From the NCBI RefSeq assembly GCF_021729155.1, contig NZ_JAJQYA010000015.1, positions 59,922 through 123,921 on the forward strand: a stretch of 64,000 bases of DNA, given 5' to 3'. The position numbers were made by a program, and so were the translations under genes. Below the pieces are notes generated by a model. It searched no databases, was not told the origin of the DNA, and saw nothing but the letters and a program-made list of their open reading frames with translations. The DNA is from Membranihabitans marinus. Its GTDB lineage: Bacteria; Bacteroidota; Bacteroidia; Chitinophagales; Saprospiraceae. Positions 45,651-55,648 of this stretch are shown one piece after another (position 1 is the stretch's first letter; each line of letters opens with the position of its first letter).

Positions 45651-46247
45651 TTACAGAATAGAAAAACCAAATATTGGAATCAACAAATGCTCCAACACAC
45701 CCAGAGCGGTTTTATCAGACCGCAGCCTAATCATGGCCTTGTACAAAGTATTGACGACACTGCGATAAGAAATAGATAAAATATCTGCTATTTCGTCGAT
45801 AGAAAAATCACTGTAGTACCGCAAATAGATAAGCTCCCGCTGTCTTTTTGGCAATTTATTAATCATTGACGCCAATACTTTCTTCTTGAGGTCTGCATTC
45901 GATTGAGTTAAAGCAATCTCTTCTGGCTCTATTTGCAACTGAAGATCATCATCCAGTAAATCCATCTGTCGCTTGGCCTGAATATTTTTCAGTAAACTTC
46001 TTCTAAAACAAGTATACAAATAGGGTTTAATGTAGGATACTTGGCCTAACTGCTCTCTTTTTTCAAATAAATGCAAGAACATATCTTGCAATGTATCTTC
46101 TACAATAGAGGATTTCCCGCAAAGCTTAATACCATAGTTGTGCAAATCAGAATAATATATCCGAAAAATCTGAGACAAGGCATCCCGATCGCCTAGCTTC
46201 AATCTAGACCAAATAACAGAATCATTTTCTAAGTGTACTGCTTTCAC
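45651..46247 (-). CDS. Bacteroidota-type ECF sigma factor
   Basis: 198 residues. Region 2 (about 20-95) contains VEDTLQDMFLHLFEKREQLG and IKPYLYTCFRRSLLKNIQAK; region 4 (about 125-180) contains INKLPKRQRELIYLRYYSDF and SIDEIADILSISYRSVVNTL. It is of the type that usually sits beside a FecR anti-sigma factor and a SusC-like receptor, but neither is adjacent, so its input is unknown. The 361-bp gap upstream (46248-46608) is AT-rich and shows no gene or clear promoter. Confidence 0.88.
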   Translation of the reverse strand: MKAVHLENDSVIWSRLKLGDRDALSQIFRIYYSDLHNYGIKLCGKSSIVEDTLQDMFLHLFEKREQLGQVSYIKPYLYTCFRRSLLKNIQAKRQMDLLDDDLQLQIEPEEIALTQSNADLKKKVLASMINKLPKRQRELIYLRYYSDFSIDEIADILSISYRSVVNTLYKAMIRLRSDKTALGVLEHLLIPIFGFSIL

Positions 46248-46608
46248 AACATGAATACTTTTAATATACCAGCCACCACATACCCCAATAATATTTCGAC
46301 GGCATTGCCAAAAAACACATAAAACACAAATAAGATTTTAACCACACAAACAACAATTTCAAAACACAGAAAATGTATTATTTCAAAATGGACAAAATCA
46401 ATAAATCTAACACATTACAAAAGAGGAAGTTAATTAATAATAAATTAAAATAGGTATTTCAGAAATACAACTTTTTAAATAATACAAAGAATTAAGTTTA
46501 TAATTCTACAAAAACCTAATATTTCAATTGTATTTCATATTACATGAAAATATAATTAACCCAAAAAGATAATACAAAATGAAATTTACAATGGTTGGTA
46601 TAATAGAC

Positions 46609-47757
46609 TCAATTGGACTTTACAGGTGCTTGACCATAGGCATTATCATAAGCTTTGGTCATTTTAAAACCATAGGGCCTTACAGCCACATCGACATCAC
46701 TGTGTTCGACAAACCAATTTCTATAGATTAAACATTGCTCTTCAGCATCGCCGCGTATTCCTATTGCAAAATTAGGGGACCGAAAGGTATTGTTGTAAAT
46801 CTCAATGTTTGTCCCTGCGATAGCCGTACCATCCTTGCGATCTCTACCCCCATGCATATCAAAACAATGACTGAGGGATTCACCCAACTCCACGTTATGC
46901 CGAGCGACATAACTACAACCGGGCTTCCCGGTTCCAGCTATCGAATGGCGATTGTAATCGAAATTATTGTATTCAATCAATGACTCAGCGGTATTGTGAC
47001 TTACGCCATAGCCCAATCCATTGTATTGGCAATGATGGATAAAGTTGTGATGAATATGATGACCTTTTCCTGAATATAAGTAGACTCCAGCCCTTGAAAA
47101 TCCAGATATATCACAATTGTCAATCTCCAATTCATCATACTCACAATTGATGCCAGAAGAAACAGGAAACTTGTAATAATATTCGTGCCGCTTTCCACCT
47201 GGCCCAAAAGACTTGGCATGGTGCTCCATATATCGTTTCGGGTTGGGACCTTGCAATCTCAAACCGGTTATTCGAACACCGGCACCCATAATTTTCAACA
47301 TCATTGGAGTTTTGAGAGCGTCACTACATATCAAGCCTCCCTGACTGCCCTTTACACCTCGATCACTGGCCAGAGTGATACCAGCAGGAATATTCAATAC
47401 CAACTCTTCTATATAGATCGATGTAGTCATATCTATCACTGCGTCTCCAGGCACAAAAACCACTTCTCCGCCTTGGGCTTTGGACAGCGCTTCTATCAAC
47501 TCATCCAAAGAACGGACTACATAATCCCCCTTTTTTACCACCGCTTTATAGGAAGTTCCTCCACCTATAGCGCCCAATTCATTGGGTTTTGCCCCATACA
47601 ACTTCCCTTCTAACTCCAAATAAGTCTTATCATTATCTGCCCCATTTGAAGAGTTATTAATATACATTCCTCCTTTTTCTCTGCGAAAATGAAGTAAAGG
47701 TAGACCAGTCGCGGTGAGAAAAGTAAAGCGAGCAAAGCTTCTTCGAGATTGTTTCAT
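46609..47757 (-). CDS. Exported right-handed parallel beta-helix protein
   Basis: 382 residues. The N-terminus MKQSRRSFARFTFLTATGLP has a twin-arginine type signal. PbH1-like repeats follow from about 150 on (CDISGFSRAGVYLYSGKGHH, NFIHHCQYNGLGYGVSHNTA, NFDYNRHSIAGTG), with many His and Asn as in pectate lyase and alginate lyase folds. It probably acts on an acidic, possibly sulfated polysaccharide, as a lyase or hydrolase. This is inferred from the fold and from the two sulfatase genes upstream on the same strand. The catalytic residues cannot be assigned with confidence. Confidence 0.78.
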   Translation of the reverse strand: MKQSRRSFARFTFLTATGLPLLHFRREKGGMYINNSSNGADNDKTYLELEGKLYGAKPNELGAIGGGTSYKAVVKKGDYVVRSLDELIEALSKAQGGEVVFVPGDAVIDMTTSIYIEELVLNIPAGITLASDRGVKGSQGGLICSDALKTPMMLKIMGAGVRITGLRLQGPNPKRYMEHHAKSFGPGGKRHEYYYKFPVSSGINCEYDELEIDNCDISGFSRAGVYLYSGKGHHIHHNFIHHCQYNGLGYGVSHNTAESLIEYNNFDYNRHSIAGTGKPGCSYVARHNVELGESLSHCFDMHGGRDRKDGTAIAGTNIEIYNNTFRSPNFAIGIRGDAEEQCLIYRNWFVEHSDVDVAVRPYGFKMTKAYDNAYGQAPVKSN

Positions 47758-47938
47758 TTTTTAATGTTTAACCAAGGCATCAATAAGCTGTAGACATAGA
47801 GGATATTCTCTACAATTGTAAATGACCATGAAATATAAGAAAAACAACTCCAACTACCTCTATATACAACATCCTTTAAAAAACAATAACTATTTCCAAA
47901 ATCGTTGATAATTGTAGGAACTCATTAGATTTTAAGTA

Positions 47939-49468
47939 CTAATTTTCCTCCTTATTATAGGTGATCCCCAATTCATTATTTCTCACTTCTTTTAATTTTT
48001 CCATTAATCGAATTTTAAGTTCGGCAACTTGATCTTGATATTGAGGATAATGGGCCAAATTATTAAACTGTTTCACATCGTTTTCCATATCATATAGTTC
48101 CATTCCACCTCGTCCATCTTCGCCATACTGAATGTAGGCCCACTTGTCGGTGCGCACAAGGTAGCCCATACGACCATTGCGCTGAGAAACCGAAAATGCC
48201 ATATCCTTAACTTCCGCATTGGGATTGTCAAACAAAGGACTCAAATCATCGCCTTGCAACCCATCAGGCAATGTCAATCCAGCCATAGTAGCTATAGTGG
48301 GATATAAGTCGATAAGTTCTGCAAAGGAATGACAGACCGCGGCTTTCTTTCCCGGAACTTTAACAATCAGAGGCACTCGAACCGATTCTTCCATTAAACT
48401 CACCTTCATCCAAAACCGGTGTTCGCCCAAGTGATAGCCATGATCAGAAGTCATGACCACAATGGTATTGTCTTCTAATCCTTCTCGTTTCAAAGCCGTC
48501 AAAATTTTGCCCACCTGTTCGTCCATAAATGCCGTCGAAGCATAATAGGCAGCTATGGCTTTTTTCTCCTGTTCCTCAGTCATCTGCCCATTGACACTGT
48601 TCACATAATTGATGCCTTGAGCGGGGATATCATCCCAATCATTTTCCACTTGCGGAGGCATTACCATAGCTTCATATGGATAAGGTTCAAACGATGTTTT
48701 CGGTGCAACAAAAGGCACATGAGGCCGAAACATTCCAGCGGCAATAAAGAAAGGTTCGTTCTTGTGGGATTGCAATAGCTCAACTACTTTTTCCGCCGTC
48801 ACAACATCGGTGTGTATTTCTCCTTCATCCGTTTTTACAATATTCATTAGATTTCCACCATTGAGGTTCTCTCCTTTTAAGATAGATCTATTTCCATATG
48901 GATTTTTTTGCACCAATTCCGACTCTCCTTTGGCATTCACTTCTGGAGCCGCGCTATTGTAGCGCTCTGTCCAAGAGGCGGCATCATCCTTGCCATCCAA
49001 TCCCTTCATTACATCGACAGAACCCATATGGAATATTTTACCGACACGGGCCGTAAAATATCCATTGTTTTTGAAAAGCTCAGCCCAAGACGGTCTATTT
49101 GGGCCCACATTCTCTCGACCACTGACATAACCATAAGTTTGAGTAGCACTGGGATAGTAGCCAAACATCAATGATGCCCTAGATGGACCACATACTGGAT
49201 ATTGACAATATGCGCGGGTAAAACGCGTGCCCTCAGAAGCCAGTTCATCTATATTAGGGGTATTACAAGCCGGATTTTCATAACTGGACAAAGCTGCAGC
49301 GGTAAGATCGTCGGAAATAATAAACAAGACGTTGAGTTTTTTATTGGGTTCCGTCGAAATGGATTGAGCCGACACCAAATGAACCGACATCAAAAACGCC
49401 AGTGACATCAAGGATAAAACTATGGTTCTACTACATCTTGTTAAGCTATAATATATTGAGATCGACAT
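47939..49468 (-). CDS. Sulfatase, iduronate-2-sulfatase-like
   Basis: 509 residues with a signal peptide (about 1-35) and formylglycine sulfatase motifs: VLFIISDDLTAAALSSYENP with the metal Asp pair, Cys93 in CGPSRASLM (the C-x-P-S-R site oxidised to formylglycine), and VMTSDHGYHLGEHRFWMK. FRPHVPFVAPK-type sequence follows the family of iduronate 2-sulfatase-like (S1_7) enzymes. It removes sulfate esters from polysaccharides in the periplasm. It lies six bases from the upstream sulfatase gene, as one operon. A maturation enzyme must be encoded elsewhere. Confidence 0.93.
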   Translation of the reverse strand: MSISIYYSLTRCSRTIVLSLMSLAFLMSVHLVSAQSISTEPNKKLNVLFIISDDLTAAALSSYENPACNTPNIDELASEGTRFTRAYCQYPVCGPSRASLMFGYYPSATQTYGYVSGRENVGPNRPSWAELFKNNGYFTARVGKIFHMGSVDVMKGLDGKDDAASWTERYNSAAPEVNAKGESELVQKNPYGNRSILKGENLNGGNLMNIVKTDEGEIHTDVVTAEKVVELLQSHKNEPFFIAAGMFRPHVPFVAPKTSFEPYPYEAMVMPPQVENDWDDIPAQGINYVNSVNGQMTEEQEKKAIAAYYASTAFMDEQVGKILTALKREGLEDNTIVVMTSDHGYHLGEHRFWMKVSLMEESVRVPLIVKVPGKKAAVCHSFAELIDLYPTIATMAGLTLPDGLQGDDLSPLFDNPNAEVKDMAFSVSQRNGRMGYLVRTDKWAYIQYGEDGRGGMELYDMENDVKQFNNLAHYPQYQDQVAELKIRLMEKLKEVRNNELGITYNKEEN

Positions 49469-49474
49469 TGAATT

Positions 49475-50920
49475 CTAATTTTGTTTTTGGAATGAATCTT
49501 CTATTTCTAAATAACTATCTATTTCTTCTTGTTTCAATTGAAAAGCTGCAGCTAATTTATCCACAATTTTCGGTTCTTGAGCAGCTTTATTCTGACTTTC
49601 CGCTTGATCGGATTTTAAATTATACAACTGCCAATCCTCGTCAGCGCCTTCTCTTATGATTTTCCAATCACCCCAATGTAGGGCAGAAAAGTTTTTATAT
49701 TCAAAAAATAATGTCGCATGAGGAGAATACTTATTTTGTCCTGTAAGATTGGGCAGAATATTTTCACCATCAATAAAGCGATCTTGTGGCAATTGCGCTC
49801 CCGCCAATTTAGCAACTGTCGGATATATATCCAAAGACCACAATCGCGTATCGACCACACTGCCCTCGGGAATATTACCCGGCCACTTGGCCAGTGCTGG
49901 AACGCGGATTCCTCCTTCCCATAGTGTAACTCCAGCTCCTTTAAAGGGCGCATTGGATTGAATATCTAAATAGGGATAGAAAGCACCATTATCTGAATAA
50001 AAGAACACAAAGGTATTATCGGCGATACCCAATTCTTCCAGTTTATCCATTACACGACCAATAGCCATATCGATAGCGGTCACTACGGCATTGAATCTTG
50101 TCTTAGCATCTTTGGTATCGGGAGACACTCCATAGGGTTTAAAAGCATAATCCGGTGCCTGCCATATATTCTCAGCATCGGGATCTATATTTCTATCTCC
50201 CGGATGGTGAGGTGCATCGAAAGGCAAATAAACCATCCAAGGTTTACCTTTCTCCGTATTCTCTTCCATAAAATCCATGGCTGCATTGGCAAATAAATCC
50301 GTACTGTATTCCCCATGACGATTAATCGGTTCATTGTTGTGATGTAAATCGTGTTTGCCGGCATAGACATGGGTAAAGTGATCGGCATTTCCACTGGCGA
50401 TTCCCAGGTACTCATCAAAACCTCGATCGATGGGCCGAGAACCGGGTGCAAAACCCACATTCCACTTACCAAATGCCCCTTTGGCATAATTGGCATCACT
50501 GGTTTCGAGCATTCTTGGAATAATAACCTCAGACTGTCGCAGTCCTATGCCGTAATTCCCTTTCAATCCCCCCAATTGATTGACCAACTGATGTCTACGG
50601 GCGATACGTCCGGTCAGCAGACAGGCTCTAGACACAGTACAAGTAGCCCCTGCTGTATAGAAATTAGTCAATCGCGCCCCTTGTTCAGCCAATTTTTCAA
50701 TATTGGGCGTAATAATGGTCGACTGCTTATTGTAAACTGAAAAATCTCCATATCCTACATTGTCCACAGTGATAATGAGGATATTGGGACGTTCTTGTTT
50801 ATTATTCAACTTAGATTTAATATCCTTGAGCATTGGTGATTGTCCACTCAATCCGATTGTAGTCATGAATACTATAAGAGATGCGATTAGTATTCTTTGG
50901 AATGTAAAATTTGAATGCAT
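49475..50920 (-). CDS. Sulfatase with a variant active-site motif
   Basis: 481 residues with a signal peptide (about 1-27). Cys94 lies in TCTVSRACLLTGR, so the usual C-x-P-S-R reads C-x-V-S-R. The N-terminal metal motif DDxGYGD reads VDNVGYGDF, with Asn54 in place of the second Asp. FGKWNVG, PFDAPHHPGDRN and FFYSDNGAFYP match the other sulfatase positions. It probably cleaves sulfate esters, and its closest type is an arylsulfatase/N-acetylgalactosamine-sulfatase fold. It is the first gene of the operon and has the palindromic operator 142 bases upstream. Confidence 0.88.
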   Translation of the reverse strand: MHSNFTFQRILIASLIVFMTTIGLSGQSPMLKDIKSKLNNKQERPNILIITVDNVGYGDFSVYNKQSTIITPNIEKLAEQGARLTNFYTAGATCTVSRACLLTGRIARRHQLVNQLGGLKGNYGIGLRQSEVIIPRMLETSDANYAKGAFGKWNVGFAPGSRPIDRGFDEYLGIASGNADHFTHVYAGKHDLHHNNEPINRHGEYSTDLFANAAMDFMEENTEKGKPWMVYLPFDAPHHPGDRNIDPDAENIWQAPDYAFKPYGVSPDTKDAKTRFNAVVTAIDMAIGRVMDKLEELGIADNTFVFFYSDNGAFYPYLDIQSNAPFKGAGVTLWEGGIRVPALAKWPGNIPEGSVVDTRLWSLDIYPTVAKLAGAQLPQDRFIDGENILPNLTGQNKYSPHATLFFEYKNFSALHWGDWKIIREGADEDWQLYNLKSDQAESQNKAAQEPKIVDKLAAAFQLKQEEIDSYLEIEDSFQKQN

Positions 50921-51061
50921 TTTTTTATATTTATTAATGATGGTTTTTTATCCAAATTGATTTAGGCGAAATGATTTTTGTATAATTCCAACCCAATTCT
51001 ACCTAAAGATTCAAGAAGTACTGATTTGTTTCAAACAAATCTATGCCGAATAAACTTTTAC

Positions 51062-51081
51062 GGTAACGTTACCGAATATAG
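51062..51081 (-). promoter_or_regulatory. Palindromic operator and -7 box of the sulfatase operon
   Basis: The sequence GGTAACGTTACCGAATATAG contains a perfect 12-bp palindrome GGTAACGTTACC. Read on the minus strand it is preceded directly by CTATATTC, so TATATTCG forms a near -7 box overlapping the palindrome. The same 20 bases recur at 63103-63122. The form fits a LacI/GalR-family operator. The rest of the gap 50921-51286 shows nothing else. Confidence 0.68.
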
Positions 51082-51286
51082 GAATTTTATGGGTTTTACA
51101 CTACAATTTCAGGAATTTTATAACTCATTGAAGTAAATTTTGTATTCTATCCCTCTATTCAGAATCACTCATAAAAAAATTCATAGATTATTGCCAGCAA
51201 ATCTTTTCTTATACGATGTATTAAGAAAATCCCCATTCAGGTTAAAACTTAGGATTACAAATAGATATGAACTTATGATATACAGA

Positions 51287-52156
51287 TCAAAAATCTAAAA
51301 AGAGAACGGTGTCTACACTATGCAAAATACCAAAAACCCCTTGACCACCTTGGATATTGGAATAGACAGGATTGGTCACCGTAAAAGGACTAGATTCCGT
51401 ATCTCTATAGGACGATACTGTTTGATAAAATTGCAATAGGTGGGTATCCATTCGCGAAATAGTCAACAAAACCGCATTGACTTCTTGATTGACCTCGTAT
51501 CCCGGTGGTCGAATAAAGGTTTTGGCATTGAGTACTACATCGATGATATCAGCAGAATAATTATCTGATTCAATGGCATCAGTTAATCGAAATCTAGGGT
51601 TTTGATAATTGATCGGATCAGAGTAAAAAGACTGCCCCCCATCGATAGAGTAGACTTTATGATGAATATATCCAGTTGGACTGGATTGAGCATCCAACAA
51701 TTGCAATTCAATATAATTATTGGGTGGAAATGTGGTACTGTCTTGTACAAAAACCAATGATCGAATATTAGGTGGTGCAGGAATCAAACACTGATTAGAA
51801 GACAATTTCACCTCGCCATTTTCGTCAATGACTTCAATCCAATATAAAGTGGTAGAATCAAAAACCAAGGAGTCCGGATCAATATAAAAATATCCTTCTT
51901 TTTGAACCCCAGCATATTGCTTATCTTTTTCACCCGACCATAAAATCACTTGAAACTGGGAATAGTCAATACTGTCATATAACTCTCCATCCGCTGGTTG
52001 ATTATGAGCTAAATGAACCCATAAACCTTCCACTGTACTCAATACCCCATTGACTATCAATCCTGGTTGGTAATCGGGATATTCTAAGGCCTCAGAATAG
52101 ATTTCACAAGAAGTCATCAAGACCATACCAATTAGAATCAAATGATATATTTTCAT
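51287..52156 (-). CDS. DUF4249 outer-membrane lipoprotein
   Basis: 289 residues with a lipoprotein signal MKIYHLILIGMVLMTSCEIY (lipobox Cys17). The DUF4249 pattern follows: YQPGLIVNGVLSTVEGLWVH, LAHNQPADGELYDSI, and strand-rich sequence to the end. DUF4249 lipoproteins are partners of TonB-dependent receptors in Bacteroidota; the ligand is unknown. The gene lies six bases after the receptor gene, so the two work as a pair. It is last in a three-gene operon. Confidence 0.88.
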   Translation of the reverse strand: MKIYHLILIGMVLMTSCEIYSEALEYPDYQPGLIVNGVLSTVEGLWVHLAHNQPADGELYDSIDYSQFQVILWSGEKDKQYAGVQKEGYFYIDPDSLVFDSTTLYWIEVIDENGEVKLSSNQCLIPAPPNIRSLVFVQDSTTFPPNNYIELQLLDAQSSPTGYIHHKVYSIDGGQSFYSDPINYQNPRFRLTDAIESDNYSADIIDVVLNAKTFIRPPGYEVNQEVNAVLLTISRMDTHLLQFYQTVSSYRDTESSPFTVTNPVYSNIQGGQGVFGILHSVDTVLFLDF

Positions 52157-52162
52157 CTTTTT

Positions 52163-54493
52163 TTAAAATTTAAATCCAATATTAAAACTGGGAATAATGG
52201 GGAAAATGGATCTAATTTTCCAAGCATTGCCTATGTTTTCAACAGTGTAAGGATTTTTGCGGTAATAAGCATTGTAAAGGTTCAGCGAAAACCATTTTTC
52301 TTTTCCGGTTTTGGACGAAATCCAAGTACGCTTTATGCCCAGATCCAATCTGTGATTGGCTGGCAGACGAAAATTGTTAATATTATCGAAAACGGAATAA
52401 CCAATACCAAATAAATCATCTGGTCTTACTTTTTCATTGGACCAAGTAATGGGCCGGCCCGATTGATAGATCCACTGAGCTGACAATTTGTATTCATCAT
52501 TCACCTGATAAATCCATAGGGCATTGATCTGATGTCTAAAATCGAAATCTGAATCGAACCGTCTCCCTTGATTGAGGGTAAGAAATTGCATTTTAGTCTG
52601 CGACCAAGTATATGCCAATGAACTGTGAAATTTCCCCTTAGTTTTTTGAACCATCCACTCCAATCCCCTAGACCATATTTTTCCATTGCGATGTAGGTCT
52701 TTGTCAAAAGCAATAATTTGACTAAGCGGTTCTTCTGTCGGCGGTTGGTATTTTATAATATCATATTGATGTTTGTAATACAATGCAATACCAATATTGT
52801 CCAATAATCCATCTAAATTCTGACGATATTCAAGACTGTATTGATCGGAGAATGCTGGAGATAAATCTGCGTTGCTTAAAATAAAATTTTCTGCAAAGAG
52901 AAAATCTGCATTGTAATACAAAAAATGAATGGCTTGAGTTTGGTGATTATAAGCAAGATTAATGGTTGACTTGGGATGAGGCTGATAAGATATGATGGCT
53001 TTGGGTTCAATCTCACTTCTACTTGTATTCTCAAAAACATATTGTGGAAAACGACTACCTACTGAAATGTGTAGATTGGGTGCTATATTCAGTTCTACAT
53101 CAACATAGGGTGCATAGGTCTGCAATGATGGTTGCTTACGAGTCGCACTTCTCCTATCTTCCTCCGTATTAATATTAGAAACAAATTGATATTGATACCG
53201 ATATTGAAATTTATTGGACAACAATTCCCATTCCAGCCCATAATCGAGGCTTAATTTTTGGTCACTGTAAAACTTCCCACCTATGCTTGCCTTAGTGGAC
53301 TGTATAGCATTGTCCATACTTTCATACAAATCCGTAGTAAACTCAGTTTCTTGTTGAAAATCAACATTTCTTACAAATTCATCAACTCCTAGATGGTTGC
53401 TGTGACGAGAATGACTGAGATGTAATCGCCAACGAAGCTTCCGATTTGGTAACCATTGATAGTTGATAGCAGCCAATATATTATTTAATCGATATTTAAA
53501 TTCATCCTCCAATTGATCAGAAACATCTATATAAGAATTGACCACGTTAATATCCTTTCCGTGATAAAATGAAAAATCTATGGACTGTTGATCGTCAATC
53601 TTAGATTGAATATGTCCATTAACATCGTAAAAAGTGTAGCCAAATGCATCTCCTTCGGTCTTCCTTTTCCTAATACGTTGACGTCGAGGTAGAAAAAACA
53701 AATCTAAAAATGTAGTTCTGGCACTAATATTATAGGTTGTGTTACCATTTTCAGTTAAAGGTCCAGACATTGAAATTCGAGGACTGATCAAGCTAATGTC
53801 AATATTTTTTTCAGATTCATTTGCCTGACCTGCCAAGGTTTGAACCGACATTACCGATGATAATCTTCCACCATAATGAGAAGGCCAATAATTTTTGTAA
53901 AAATCAACATTTTGAATGATGGCTGGATCCAACAATGAAATAATACCAGCGGCATGGTTAACATTGAAAAGGGTCGCACCATCAAAGAGCAATAGATTTT
54001 GTTCCTGCAATCCTCCCCTGACCAATAAGTGGGCATAACCTTCCCTTCCATTGTTCACCCCTGGTAACAAGGTAATAGATTTGAGTATATCTGACTGTCC
54101 AGTAATACCGGGGATGGTATTCAAAAATTTTAAAGGAAGATATTCTCGACCTGATTTCGATTGAGCAATGTACTGATCTGGTGACAAAATAACAACCGTT
54201 TGAAGTTGCTTGATTTCCAATTCTATATTATATTGAGCAGAACCATCGAGGATGAGGATGACACTATCTTTGAATCCCACATAACTTATTCGTACACTAT
54301 CGCCCCTATCAGCTTTTAAATATGCTATGCCCTTATCATTGGTTATTGCCCCCCAATCCTTTGAAATATTGAGCAAAGTAGCTCCGATGAGGTTTTCACC
54401 ATCGACGGAGCTATAAACCTTAAAACTAGGATTCTGCGATCGCCCCAATAAACAGCTTATCAATATAAGAAGACATATAATTTCATACCTCAT
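52163..54493 (-). CDS. TonB-dependent outer membrane receptor
   Basis: 776 residues: signal peptide, N-terminal carboxypeptidase-regulatory-like domain (about 25-105, FKVYSSVDGENLIGATLLNI), plug domain (about 115-215, NTIPGITGQSDILKSITLLP, HLLVRGGLQEQNLLLFDGAT) and a C-terminal 22-strand barrel ending in FNIGFKF. It imports a ligand across the outer membrane using TonB energy. It is not a typical SusC (too short, no SusD partner) but the type paired with DUF4249 lipoproteins. The small beta-barrel gene lies 58 bases upstream. Confidence 0.92.
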   Translation of the reverse strand: MRYEIICLLILISCLLGRSQNPSFKVYSSVDGENLIGATLLNISKDWGAITNDKGIAYLKADRGDSVRISYVGFKDSVILILDGSAQYNIELEIKQLQTVVILSPDQYIAQSKSGREYLPLKFLNTIPGITGQSDILKSITLLPGVNNGREGYAHLLVRGGLQEQNLLLFDGATLFNVNHAAGIISLLDPAIIQNVDFYKNYWPSHYGGRLSSVMSVQTLAGQANESEKNIDISLISPRISMSGPLTENGNTTYNISARTTFLDLFFLPRRQRIRKRKTEGDAFGYTFYDVNGHIQSKIDDQQSIDFSFYHGKDINVVNSYIDVSDQLEDEFKYRLNNILAAINYQWLPNRKLRWRLHLSHSRHSNHLGVDEFVRNVDFQQETEFTTDLYESMDNAIQSTKASIGGKFYSDQKLSLDYGLEWELLSNKFQYRYQYQFVSNINTEEDRRSATRKQPSLQTYAPYVDVELNIAPNLHISVGSRFPQYVFENTSRSEIEPKAIISYQPHPKSTINLAYNHQTQAIHFLYYNADFLFAENFILSNADLSPAFSDQYSLEYRQNLDGLLDNIGIALYYKHQYDIIKYQPPTEEPLSQIIAFDKDLHRNGKIWSRGLEWMVQKTKGKFHSSLAYTWSQTKMQFLTLNQGRRFDSDFDFRHQINALWIYQVNDEYKLSAQWIYQSGRPITWSNEKVRPDDLFGIGYSVFDNINNFRLPANHRLDLGIKRTWISSKTGKEKWFSLNLYNAYYRKNPYTVENIGNAWKIRSIFPIIPSFNIGFKF

Positions 54494-54551
54494 GTTACCT
54501 CATTTTTCAAAGATCAATTGGGGTGAATATAAAATGCGTAGAGAAGGCAAT

Positions 54552-55211
54552 CTACCATTTATACGAAACGCCCAATGATATACCATGATCTCTGTAAGAA
54601 CTGTTCCTAACAACCTTTCCCACTTCGTGTTCGGTCTCTGTATACACCCTGCCTTTTTGCACCCTGTGATAAAAAAGATCAACTGTCCATTGCGGTCCCA
54701 CAGGGAAAAAAAGTCCCACATTCATATCATAGGTGATTGCCCATTTATTTTCATAGGACAGTTTTTGATTGCTTTCTAAGTTAGTCCAATGCCAGTTTAA
54801 GGTATGGCTAAGATTTACCCCGGCAAATATCCCCATAAAACCTAAACCATTATACCGCAATCGCAGTGGCATATCCACACTATGGTGTTGATGAAGAATG
54901 TCTAAACTATAATCAATGGAAATTTCATGTGGTGATTTTATGATATTAATGGTATCTAAATTAATTTCCACGGGATTGAATTTGACTCGATTGTATCGCC
55001 ATTCCAATCCAGTTTGAAAAGACAAACCTTCCACTGATTTAAACCCTCGTTCAACAGCGAATCCCACAGATATACTACCTCCTTGTTTGAATTTATCGTG
55101 ATCCGATATCATGGTCATAGATCCCACGCTCATATTGATTTGAGGACTCCACTGCGCCATAGCCCATTGACCGGCAAACAGGATGAGAGAAGTAATAATG
55201 GTTATTTTCAT
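54552..55211 (-). CDS. Outer membrane beta-barrel protein
   Basis: 219 residues with a signal peptide (LILFAGQWAMAQ). Alternating amphipathic strands such as GLSFQTGLEWRYNRVKF and PLRLRYNGLGFMGIFAGVNL end in HGISLGVSYKW, whose C-terminal aromatic is typical of barrel insertion. The size suits an 8- to 10-stranded barrel. First gene of the operon with the TonB receptor and DUF4249 protein. Function unknown. Confidence 0.82.
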   Translation of the reverse strand: MKITIITSLILFAGQWAMAQWSPQINMSVGSMTMISDHDKFKQGGSISVGFAVERGFKSVEGLSFQTGLEWRYNRVKFNPVEINLDTINIIKSPHEISIDYSLDILHQHHSVDMPLRLRYNGLGFMGIFAGVNLSHTLNWHWTNLESNQKLSYENKWAITYDMNVGLFFPVGPQWTVDLFYHRVQKGRVYTETEHEVGKVVRNSSYRDHGISLGVSYKW

Positions 55212-55264
55212 GATTATTGGGTTTGATTATACATTTTTTCACACGATTCCACTTCGGCCATCTC

Positions 55265-55272
55265 CAAATATA
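55265..55272 (-). promoter_or_regulatory. -7 promoter box for the receptor operon
   Basis: Minus-strand TATATTTG is a perfect -7 box 54 bases upstream of the barrel gene. The remaining gap (55212-55648) contains GAGCCG...CGGCTC (55551-55573), a hairpin after the esterase gene's upstream neighbourhood, and nothing else. Confidence 0.45.
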
Positions 55273-55648
55273 ATTAGAGGAATAATTATTTTTTTTGGGA
55301 AAAAAGTAGTGATTAGACACTGAATACTTCGATGAATATTTCTATATTTTATAAAAATATGGTATTCAATTGAGGATTAGCTCTTTAATATAGCAAACAT
55401 TTCTTTATTATGAAAAATAAAGCCCAATAAATATTAAAAAATAAAAATAAACGAGATGTATGACATCATTAAAGTAAAACGAATGATTTCTCTGTGATAT
55501 ATGGCGAATAAAGCAAAAAGACCGCCAAATCTATTTTGATCATCCATTTCGAGCCGCGCTAATAGCACGGCTCTACTATAATTTTTTCAAACCCGATCAT
55601 AATGAGGGAATGTAGTAGACCTCCTATTTTACTCCTAAAAAACCACCA

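Noticed and set aside
49557..49565. TTATCCACA, a perfect DnaA box
   Set aside because: A single copy inside a sulfatase coding sequence, with no cluster of boxes or AT-rich unwinding region.
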